DNA from: CAYNST01 sp964399955
GTDB lineage: Bacteria > Pseudomonadota > Gammaproteobacteria > Pseudomonadales > Cellvibrionaceae
Assembly: GCA_964399955.1 (NCBI GenBank)
Contig: CAYNST010000091.1
Location: 1-14,265, forward strand
Direction of reading: 5' to 3'
Length of the DNA: 14,265 nt
The position numbers and the translations under genes are program-made. Each line of letters begins with the position of its first letter. The stretch's first letter is position 1. The notes beneath the pieces are model-generated. The model saw only the letters and a list, made by a program, of their open reading frames with translations, was not told the origin of the DNA and made no database searches. Positions 8,492-14,265 of the stretch are shown piece by piece.

Positions 8492-9742
8492 ATGAACATA
8501 TTCCAAGAGCGAGAATCCGACATCCGCGCCTACTGCCGGGTATACCCGGTGGTGTTTGACAAAGCCAGCAATGCCCGTCAGACGGATGAGCAGGGCAAAG
8601 AATACATCGACTTTTTTGCCGGTGCCGGTGTGCTGAACTTTGGCCACAATAACGAGCGCATGAAGCGGGCGGTGATAGATTACCTGGAAAGCAATGGCGT
8701 CACTCACAGCTTGGATATGCACACTACTGCCAAGCGCCGTTTCATGGAGCGCTTCACTCATACGATTCTGGAACCTCGCGGCATGCCTCACAAGATGCAG
8801 TTCATGGGGCCCACAGGTACCAATGCGGTGGAGGCAGCGCTAAAGCTTGCGCGCAGGGCCACCGGGCGCACCGAGGTGGTGGCCTTCACCCATGGCTTTC
8901 ACGGTATGACGCTGGGTTCCCTGGCCTGCACCGCAAACCAGTATTTTCGTGGCGCCGCTGGCGTGTCTCTGCAGAATGTCACCCACTTGCCTTTTGGCAG
9001 CTCAGAGCGGGCCTTGCAGCAGTTGGATGAGCTGCGAGCCCAATATGCCGACAGCTCCAGTGGCATCGCCGCTCCGGCGGCCTTTCTGCTGGAAACCGTG
9101 CAAGCCGAAGGCGGCGTCAATGTAGCGAATGAGGCCTGGCTGAAAAAGCTCGCCGAGTTGGCCCAGGATGTGGGTGCATTGCTGATTGTGGATGACATCC
9201 AGGTAGGTTGCGGCCGTACAGGCTCTTATTTCAGCTTCGACGGCCTGCAATTGCAGCCGGATATCATTTGTCTGGCCAAGGGCATTGGCGGCATGGGCAT
9301 ACCCATGGCCATGAATCTGGTAAAGCCGGAATACGACCAGCATTGGTCACCGGGGGAGCATACCGGCACGTTTCGCGGCCAGAGCCTGTCCTTTGTCGCC
9401 GGAGCCGAAGCGGTGGGCTATTTTGAGGATACAACATTGATGGATCAGGTCCAGGAGAAGTCTCGCATGATGAATGAAACTCTGGCGCCACTGGTGGCTC
9501 AACATGAGGCCATTGACCTGCGCGGCAAGGGTATGATCCTGGGGCTGGATGTCGGCAGTGGCGAGCACGCCCGGGCTATCATTGACAAGTGCTTCGAGGC
9601 AGGGTTATTGATTGCCACCTGCGGCAGCGGAGGGCGGGTGGTGAAGTTGATACCGCCCCTGACCATTCCTGAGGGCGATCTGCGGCAAGGGCTGGATATC
9701 CTCATAAACGCAACGCAAGATGTCATGGAGGCCGCAGCATGA
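8492..9742 (+). CDS. doeD: Diaminobutyrate/2-oxoglutarate-type aminotransferase (DoeD/EctB family)
   Basis: Class III PLP-dependent aminotransferase of 416 residues. It should move the gamma-amino group of L-2,4-diaminobutyrate to an oxo-acid, giving L-aspartate semialdehyde. Family marks are the N-terminus FQERESDIRAYCR, the segment FFAGAGVLNFGHNN, the cofactor loop GPTGTNAVEAALKLARR, D and Q in DDIQVGCGRTG, and the PLP lysine K263 in LAKGIG. EctB, which works in ectoine synthesis, is very similar. I choose the catabolic role because ectA and ectC are absent and hydrolase, deacetylase and dehydrogenase genes flank it. The frame is open from 8387, but AGGAG at 8481-8485 sits six nt before ATG 8492. 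The stop codon overlaps the start of the next gene by 4 nt. Confidence 0.85.
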   Translation: MNIFQERESDIRAYCRVYPVVFDKASNARQTDEQGKEYIDFFAGAGVLNFGHNNERMKRAVIDYLESNGVTHSLDMHTTAKRRFMERFTHTILEPRGMPHKMQFMGPTGTNAVEAALKLARRATGRTEVVAFTHGFHGMTLGSLACTANQYFRGAAGVSLQNVTHLPFGSSERALQQLDELRAQYADSSSGIAAPAAFLLETVQAEGGVNVANEAWLKKLAELAQDVGALLIVDDIQVGCGRTGSYFSFDGLQLQPDIICLAKGIGGMGIPMAMNLVKPEYDQHWSPGEHTGTFRGQSLSFVAGAEAVGYFEDTTLMDQVQEKSRMMNETLAPLVAQHEAIDLRGKGMILGLDVGSGEHARAIIDKCFEAGLLIATCGSGGRVVKLIPPLTIPEGDLRQGLDILINATQDVMEAAA

Positions 9743-11007
9743 TCTCCCGTGACGACATGACCTTCCCCTTCAGTGAGTACGAGCGCCGCTTGAGCGAGCT
9801 GCGCACCCGGATCAGCCAGCGTCACATCGACGCCGTAGTCATCACCGATCCGGAGAACATCATGTACCTCACGGATTATCAAACTACGGGTTATTCGTTC
9901 TTCCAGGCGCTGGTGGTGCCTCTGGAGGACGAGCCGTTCATGATCACTCGTGCCCTGGAAGAATCCAACATCATTGCTCGTACCTGGGTGGAGCTGACCC
10001 GGCCCTATCCGGATACGGGCGACGCCATACAAACGTTGGTGGATGCCTTGAAGGAGTTTGGCTTGGCCAACAAGCGTATCGGTTACGAACGCAACAGCTA
10101 TTTTTTCCCGGCTTATCAGCAGGACAGGGTGCATACCACGCTAACCAACGGCAAACTGATGGACTGTTTTGGCATCGTTGAGCAGGGGCGCATTCGCAAA
10201 TCGGCCGTAGAGCTGGACGTCATGCGCCGGGCTTCCAGGGCCACAGAAGCCGGCATGCGCGCAGGCCTTGCAGCGTGCATGCCGGGTGTCACGGAAAACG
10301 AAATAGGCGCTGCCATTTCTGATGCCATGTTCCGCGCGGGCGGAGAACCACCGGCGGTCATGCCCTACGTGACCTCGGGGCCGCGCACCATGATCGGCCA
10401 TGCCACCTGGGAGGGGCGCACCGTTCAGCCCGGCGAGCATGTGTTTTTGGAAGTAGGCGGCTGTTATCGGCGGTACCACACTGCCATGATGCGCACAGCG
10501 GTACTGGGGGACCTCTCCGACTCCATGTATCGGGCTCAGGAATGCATGAAGCAGGCGCTGACGGCGGTGCACAAAGAGGTGCAGCCGGGAATGACCGTTT
10601 CCGATGTGGACAACCTGGTGCGCAATATCATCATGCACAACGATGTGGGCGCCAAGCTGATTACCCGCTCCGGTTACTCAATTGGCATTGCCTTTCCGCC
10701 CAGCTGGGATGAAGGTTACATCGTCAGCTTGAAGCAGGGCGACGCCACGGTGCTGGAGGAGGGTATGACCTTTCACGTGATCCCGTGGATGTGGGGCGTC
10801 GACGGCGATAAAACCTGCGGCATATCCGACACCATCTATATCACCGAGGACGGCTGCGAATCGTTTTTTGATCTGGAGCGGGACTTCTCCGTAAAGCAGG
10901 CGCCGGCTAAGCCGCAGGCTTCCGGTAAGGCCGGCGCCACCAAGAACGACGCCGCCGCACTCGCTCCCGTTGAATCCGCGCGCACCGCAACCGCCGCCAA
11001 TACCTAG
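9739..11007 (+). CDS. doeA: Ectoine hydrolase, M24 (pita-bread) fold without metal ligands
   Basis: Probable first enzyme of ectoine catabolism (422 residues), opening the ectoine ring to N-acetyl-diaminobutyrate. An N-terminal creatinase-like domain (about 8-170, with TDPENIMYLTDYQTTGYSF) is followed by an M24 domain (about 190-375). The five positions that bind metal in aminopeptidase P enzymes read E238, A249, Y313, I348 and S363, so a dinuclear metal centre is not expected. This agrees with creatinase-like relatives. A tail rich in Ala, Lys and Pro (387-422) is low in complexity and probably disordered. The ATG overlaps the aminotransferase stop as ATGA, and GGAGG at 9727-9731 stands 7 nt upstream, so translation is coupled. 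Also known as EutD. The identity rests on recognised N-terminal similarity plus operon context. Confidence 0.83.
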   Translation: MISRDDMTFPFSEYERRLSELRTRISQRHIDAVVITDPENIMYLTDYQTTGYSFFQALVVPLEDEPFMITRALEESNIIARTWVELTRPYPDTGDAIQTLVDALKEFGLANKRIGYERNSYFFPAYQQDRVHTTLTNGKLMDCFGIVEQGRIRKSAVELDVMRRASRATEAGMRAGLAACMPGVTENEIGAAISDAMFRAGGEPPAVMPYVTSGPRTMIGHATWEGRTVQPGEHVFLEVGGCYRRYHTAMMRTAVLGDLSDSMYRAQECMKQALTAVHKEVQPGMTVSDVDNLVRNIIMHNDVGAKLITRSGYSIGIAFPPSWDEGYIVSLKQGDATVLEEGMTFHVIPWMWGVDGDKTCGISDTIYITEDGCESFFDLERDFSVKQAPAKPQASGKAGATKNDAAALAPVESARTATAANT

Positions 11008-11016
11008 GAAGTTTTC

Positions 11017-12378
11017 ATGTTGACAGCCATTAACCCCACAACGGGAAAAACTCTGCGCCAGTACCCGGCGCTGCAAACCGATCAAATTGACCAGCACATC
11101 AGTAAAGCCTGCACCGCCTTCAGCGGTTGGAGCGCCGCTTCTTTCACAGAGCGTGCGGACGTGTTGCGCGCAGTAGCGGCCGAGTTGCGACTCCAAAAAG
11201 AACCGCTTGCAAAGATGATGGCCGAAGAAATGGGTAAGCCTATTTGTGAGGGCGGTCCCGAGGTAGAAAAAGCCGCCTGGTGTGCGGAGCATTACGCTGC
11301 CAATGCCGAGCAGTACCTGGCCCGGGAAGATCTGCCCGCTGACGCTACCACCAGTTACGTGTGTTACCAGCCGCTTGGGGTGGTGCTTGGAATACTGCCT
11401 TGGAATGCGCCACTGTGGCTGGCACTGCGCTTCCTCGCGCCCACGCTCATGGCGGGCAATACCTGCTTGATGAAACACGATCCCCACGTACCGGGTTGCG
11501 CACAGGCCCTTGCTGATATCTTCGTCAACGCCGGTGCACCGGAAGGTATAGTGGTAAATCTGGCGCTGGAGACGCCCCTGGTTGAGCAGGTCATTCGCGA
11601 TCGTCGTGTCAGCGGCGTGTCCTTTACCGGTTCCAGTGCAGCCGGTGCGGCGGTGGCTTCAATTGCTGCTGCGGAGCTGAAGCCGTCAGTGCTGGAGCTG
11701 GGCGGCTCGGATCCATTCATCGTCCTGGCCAGCGCAGACCTGGAGCGTGCCGCCGATGTGGCCGTGCTGTCCCGCATAATAAATGCCGGTCAGTCCTGCA
11801 TTGCGGCTAAGCGCATCATTGTGGAGGCCAGTGTTTACGACCGTTTTGTTGATCTCTGCCACGACCGGCTCGCTCAATTGGCAATAGGCAATCCTCTGGA
11901 GCCGGACACCAAAGTTGGGCCCATTGCTCGCGATGACCTGCGTCAGAACCTGCATCGCCAGGTATGTCAAACCATAGACGCAGGTGCTCGTTGCCTGCTG
12001 GGCGGCGACCTGCCCTCCGGCCCAGGTTTTTTTTACCCGGTGACGCTACTTGTGGATGTCACAGCCGACATGTGCGCCTTCCGCGAAGAGACGTTTGGCC
12101 CGGTGATGGCCATTTCTCGGGCTGTTGATCTAGAAGATGCCGTGCGACTGGCGAATGATACCGAATACGGCCTTGGCGCCGGCGTCTGGACGGAGAACAT
12201 CACCCTGGGCGAGCAGTTGGCCCAGCGCATCAATGCGGGGCAGGTTGCGGTAAACGGTATCGTCAAAACGGACCCGCGTCTGCCCAGTGGGGGAATCAAG
12301 CGCTCGGGTTACGGACGGGAGTTGGGCCCACACGGGATCAAGGAGTTTGTCAACGCTAAGCAAATCTGGATCAGGTAG
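11017..12378 (+). CDS. doeC: NAD(P)-dependent semialdehyde dehydrogenase (DoeC type)
   Basis: Aldehyde dehydrogenase of 453 residues, expected to oxidise L-aspartate semialdehyde to aspartate as the last step of the pathway. It resembles the succinate-semialdehyde dehydrogenase (Sad/YneI, GabD) branch in length and motifs. Visible are PWN in LGILPWNAP (oxyanion Asn), the cofactor lysine in LMKHD, FTGSSAAG, the catalytic pair E227 in LELGG and C261 in AGQSCIAAK, and EETFGPV near the end. AGGAAG stands about 6 nt before the ATG, and the gap from doeA is 9 nt. A strong terminator follows 27 nt after the stop. Taken alone, the gene could equally serve succinate semialdehyde; the neighbours decide the call. 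Confidence 0.8.
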   Translation: MLTAINPTTGKTLRQYPALQTDQIDQHISKACTAFSGWSAASFTERADVLRAVAAELRLQKEPLAKMMAEEMGKPICEGGPEVEKAAWCAEHYAANAEQYLAREDLPADATTSYVCYQPLGVVLGILPWNAPLWLALRFLAPTLMAGNTCLMKHDPHVPGCAQALADIFVNAGAPEGIVVNLALETPLVEQVIRDRRVSGVSFTGSSAAGAAVASIAAAELKPSVLELGGSDPFIVLASADLERAADVAVLSRIINAGQSCIAAKRIIVEASVYDRFVDLCHDRLAQLAIGNPLEPDTKVGPIARDDLRQNLHRQVCQTIDAGARCLLGGDLPSGPGFFYPVTLLVDVTADMCAFREETFGPVMAISRAVDLEDAVRLANDTEYGLGAGVWTENITLGEQLAQRINAGQVAVNGIVKTDPRLPSGGIKRSGYGRELGPHGIKEFVNAKQIWIR

Positions 12379-12404
12379 CTCAACTTGGGCATCCACTCCG
12401 CCAG

Positions 12405-12439
12405 GCCCGGCCGGTCACCATGACCGGTCTGGCTTTTCT
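12405..12439 (+). terminator. Intrinsic terminator of the ectoine operon
   Basis: CCGGTCA (12411-12417) pairs with TGACCGG (12421-12427) around a CCA loop. The stem continues outward through 12405-12410 and 12428-12433 with one mismatch and one G-T pair. TTTTCT follows directly. It is 27 nt after the dehydrogenase stop codon. Confidence 0.85.
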
Positions 12440-12633
12440 ACCCTGACCGGGGAGTACTCTCCTGGGGCGTCACTGGCAAGGTTGTGTTTCGTCTGCGAAT
12501 TTGGCATGGTCTATGCTTTTGTTAAGCGTCCTCCGCGCCGGTGCAGGTATGCTGCGGAGAAGGCCAGATAGCCGCGCATAATCTCCAAAAATGGCAGACC
12601 ATGAAAACCCGGGCGCAAAAGACAGGTTTTGCG

Positions 12634-13293
12634 ATGTACAGATTGTCTCCACTTCAAGTGTTTGTCACCTTCACTCCGACCGTCCTGGTTTTGGCTCTGG
12701 TAGCGTTAGGCAGCGTGCTGTTTGAGATTACTATCCCTGAGATGACCAAGGATCTTTCGGCAACGGCCGGGGCCAATCCGCTGTGGGGGTTTCTTTCCAA
12801 TTTTGGCGCCTTTCTCTGGTGCTCTACCACCGCCGTTTGCATGTTCGTCGGGCTACTCTGCTTGCAGTCAGGGCTGCGACGACCTTTCTGGTTCATGTTT
12901 TGTTCGGCTTTGCTTTCGGGATATCTGCTTTTTGACGATTTTTTCCTGTTTCATGAGCATATAGCGGAGCAGTCCCTGGGTGTGGACGAAAAAGTCGTGC
13001 TGGCAAGCCTGGCCATTTCCGTTTTTGCCTACCTCCTGTATTTTCGCAATGACATATTGCAAACCCACTTTCTTATGCTGCTGGCTGCCCTGGGCTTGCT
13101 GTCTGCGTCTGTGGTTGTTGATGCTATATTTTCGGACTGGCTGCTTCAGTTGGGCGACTGGGGCTACTTCGTTGAGGATGGCTTCAAGTGGTTAGGCATT
13201 GCGGCCTGGTGCAGCTACTTTGTACACACCGCGTACCACCTGGCACTGGCGCTTTTGAATGGCGGCAGGCCGTATCAGTCGCACGCCAGGTGA
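12634..13293 (+). CDS. Unrecognised six-helix membrane protein with conserved-looking Asp/His residues
   Basis: Inner-membrane protein of 219 residues that I cannot assign to a family. Hydrophobic segments lie at about 8-31, 53-76, 84-103, 121-139, 145-163 and 183-207. Charged residues sit at helix ends where they are unlikely by chance: D101, D102, H107, E108 and H109 in DDFFLFHEH, D163, E181-D182 in VEDGFK, and an HxxxH pair H198/H202 in the last helix. Such a set can bind a metal, as in membrane hydrolases of the CREST group, but this is only an inference. The frame opens at 12541 (GTG), and an ATG also exists at 12601. ATG 12634 has an AGG 7 nt upstream and starts just before the first helix. 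It lies behind the ectoine terminator and is probably transcribed by itself. Confidence 0.7.
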   Translation: MYRLSPLQVFVTFTPTVLVLALVALGSVLFEITIPEMTKDLSATAGANPLWGFLSNFGAFLWCSTTAVCMFVGLLCLQSGLRRPFWFMFCSALLSGYLLFDDFFLFHEHIAEQSLGVDEKVVLASLAISVFAYLLYFRNDILQTHFLMLLAALGLLSASVVVDAIFSDWLLQLGDWGYFVEDGFKWLGIAAWCSYFVHTAYHLALALLNGGRPYQSHAR

Positions 13294-13656
13294 ATATAAC
13301 CCGGGCCGCCGTTGCTTGACCTTGCCAGTTTTACCTGAGGCAGGCGCAGCACATTCTGTTTTGGTGGGGGGGGCTGGCGTATCTGCCAAGGTTATTTAGC
13401 CTGTTTCGAGAAATAGGATTGCAGAAGTCATCCGTATGTATAGGCGATTGTTTGGGCTCCAGCGGATAGTTCGGCCAATATTTGTACTGCCTGTCCTTAT
13501 TTGCATCAGATCTGACACTTATAGTGCGGAGAAGGGCGCAGCTATGGTATAAGACGGCAGATTACAACGGGAACAAGCTGGAAGAGGAATACCGGCGGCT
13601 TAGATGCGAGGCAGACGCTGCGGTGGGCTGCAGCAGGACATGCGTGGGCACAGGTA
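13294..13656. other. Intergenic stretch without a supportable gene
   Basis: Between the membrane protein and the cold-shock promoter I find no convincing gene. A TTG-started frame of 61 codons at 13482-13667 has no ribosome site and a random-looking product. A run of eight G lies at 13366-13373 and a perfect 10-bp palindrome TCAGATCTGA at 13506-13515. No terminator with a T run follows the membrane gene. Confidence 0.5.
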
Positions 13657-13674
13657 ACAGTTCATGACAACTGT
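13657..13674. repeat. 6-bp inverted repeat over the -35 region of the cold-shock promoter
   Basis: ACAGTT (13657-13662) and AACTGT (13669-13674) are perfect complements separated by 6 nt. The right arm also belongs to TGACAACTGT, which resembles the cold box known from the cspA leader of E. coli. The repeat overlaps the proposed -35 hexamer and could be an operator; it is short enough to be chance. Confidence 0.3.
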
Positions 13675-13690
13675 CTAGTTGGAGTATACT
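13664..13690 (+). promoter_or_regulatory. Probable sigma-70 promoter of the cold-shock gene
   Basis: ATGACA (13664-13669) is one base off the -35 consensus and TATACT (13685-13690) one base off the -10 consensus. The 15-bp spacer is slightly short. Start of transcription would be near 13697, giving a leader of about 185 nt, a length typical of cspA-type genes. Confidence 0.5.
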
Positions 13691-13772
13691 GCTGCATCGA
13701 GTGCTGGTATGCATGCCGTTCTGTCAACACGATGGCCGTAGCCGTGAAGTTTTCAACAATAAAGAGTACCCA

Positions 13773-13800
13773 GGGCGACAGGGGACGAATCCCCCAGCCC
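13773..13800 (+). promoter_or_regulatory. Leader hairpin 1 of the cold-shock mRNA
   Basis: GGGC (13773-13776) pairs with GCCC (13797-13800), and GGGG (13781-13784) with CCCC (13791-13794) around a 6-nt loop, with small internal loops between. It lies inside the predicted 5' leader. A regulatory role is inferred from the known importance of leader structure in cspA-type genes. Confidence 0.4.
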
Positions 13801-13824
13801 AGAGGTTGAGCAAAATCACCCAGC

Positions 13825-13857
13825 GTCTCCATCAGCGGCTATATTGCTGATAGAGAC
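13825..13857 (+). promoter_or_regulatory. Leader hairpin 2 of the cold-shock mRNA, just before the ribosome site
   Basis: GTCTC (13825-13829) pairs with GAGAC (13853-13857), and ATCAGC (13831-13836) with GCTGAT (13846-13851), with one C-A mismatch and a 9-nt loop. It ends 13 nt before AGGAAAG, so it leaves the ribosome site free while placing a structure right beside it. A weak TTT follows, so attenuation is a lesser possibility. Confidence 0.5.
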
Positions 13858-13882
13858 TTTAAACCAAAGAAGGAAAGTAGAA

Positions 13883-14086
13883 ATGAGTAAAGGCACGGTT
13901 AAGTGGTTCAATGCAGATAAAGGTTTTGGTTTCATCACTCCCGATGATGGCGGCAAAGACCTGTTTGTTCACCACTCAGAAGTGAAAATGTCTGGTTATG
14001 CTACTTTGAACGAAGGCCAAAAGGTTGAGTTTGAAGTAGGTCAGGGTCAGAAAGGCCCTTGCGCCAACAATGTGATCCCGGTTTAA
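13883..14086 (+). CDS. Cold-shock domain protein (CspA family)
   Basis: Single cold-shock domain of 67 residues, which binds single-stranded RNA and DNA and melts RNA structure; members act in cold adaptation or in normal growth. The family hallmarks are complete: start GTVKWFN, RNP1 KGFGFI (about 16-21), RNP2 LFVHHSE and the C-terminal GPCANNVIPV. The open frame begins at 13844, but AGGAAAG at 13871-13877 and the family-typical MSKGTVKWF start fix the ATG at 13883. It has its own promoter, a structured leader and a terminator, so it is monocistronic. Whether it is cold-induced cannot be told from the protein; the long leader favours it. Confidence 0.97.
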   Translation: MSKGTVKWFNADKGFGFITPDDGGKDLFVHHSEVKMSGYATLNEGQKVEFEVGQGQKGPCANNVIPV

Positions 14087-14103
14087 TTTGCCGTAAAATT
14101 CTG

Positions 14104-14163
14104 TATGCGGAAAGCCGCCGGCCAGGATCTTTGGGTTCACCTTGAGGCTTTCCGCATAGTTTT
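14104..14163 (+). terminator. Intrinsic terminator of the cold-shock gene
   Basis: A perfect 13-bp stem pairs 14104-14116 (TATGCGGAAAGCC) with 14146-14158, around an unusually long 29-nt loop. G and four T follow. It is 17 nt after the stop codon. Confidence 0.8.
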
Positions 14164-14265
14164 AAATCAAGCAGTAACCGATCATGCCCTTTGTTCGTAA
14201 TGCGGCAGGACGCTTTACCATCTCCCTTTCTTTTTTACACTTCTCCTGGTTCATGCTGCGCTAGG

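Noticed and set aside
8492..9742. Reading the aminotransferase as EctB of ectoine synthesis
   Set aside because: No ectA or ectC is present, and hydrolase, deacetylase and dehydrogenase genes surround it.
13482..13667. Plus-strand frame of 61 codons before the cold-shock gene
   Set aside because: It starts with TTG, has no ribosome site and runs through the cold-shock promoter.
14162..14254. Minus-strand frame of 30 residues at the right edge
   Set aside because: It has no upstream ribosome site for the first ATG and ends inside the cold-shock terminator. A purine run before an inner ATG is suggestive but too little, and the context is cut off.

Overview
This window reads as the chromosome of a free-living, probably marine or salt-exposed gammaproteobacterium. 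That is inferred from moderately high GC, the gammaproteobacterial-type cold-shock protein, c-di-GMP and two-component signalling proteins, and a complete set of genes for breaking down the compatible solute ectoine. I see no insertion sequence, phage gene, tRNA, rRNA or CRISPR array.

Left part (1-6491). A zinc-ribbon metallopeptidase of the Peptidase_Mx type (137-1285, +) runs tail to tail into a minus-strand signalling set. In transcription order that set is a large membrane-bound hybrid-free histidine kinase (6491-3570), a stand-alone Rcp1-type receiver (3562-3107) and a REC-GGDEF-EAL protein (3000-1282). The kinase and receiver are 7 nt apart and surely co-expressed. The third gene follows after 106 nt with no visible terminator. 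The logical output is a phosphorelay that changes c-di-GMP.

Middle (6492-7257). A long, relatively AT-rich divergent intergenic region separates the kinase from the ectoine genes. It holds a possible 47-codon minus-strand gene ending in a 10-bp perfect inverted repeat, and otherwise nothing I can name.

Ectoine catabolism (7258-12378, +). Four tightly packed genes encode an M20 deacetylase (DoeB2 type), an EctB/DoeD-type aminotransferase, an M24-fold ectoine hydrolase (DoeA) whose five metal ligands are all replaced, and a non-phosphorylating semialdehyde dehydrogenase (DoeC). Together they can take ectoine to N-alpha-acetyl-diaminobutyrate, to 2,4-diaminobutyrate, to aspartate semialdehyde, to aspartate. 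A strong intrinsic terminator at 12405-12439 closes the operon. No ectoine transporter, no EnuR/DoeX regulator and no AstE-type DoeB is present here, so the divergent kinase set is the only regulatory candidate in view.

Right part (12440-14265). An unrecognised six-helix membrane protein with conserved-looking Asp/His/Glu residues (12634-13293) is followed by about 590 bp without a confident gene. Then comes a small cold-shock protein (13883-14086) with a long structured leader, a plausible promoter at 13664-13690 and a terminator with a 13-bp stem.
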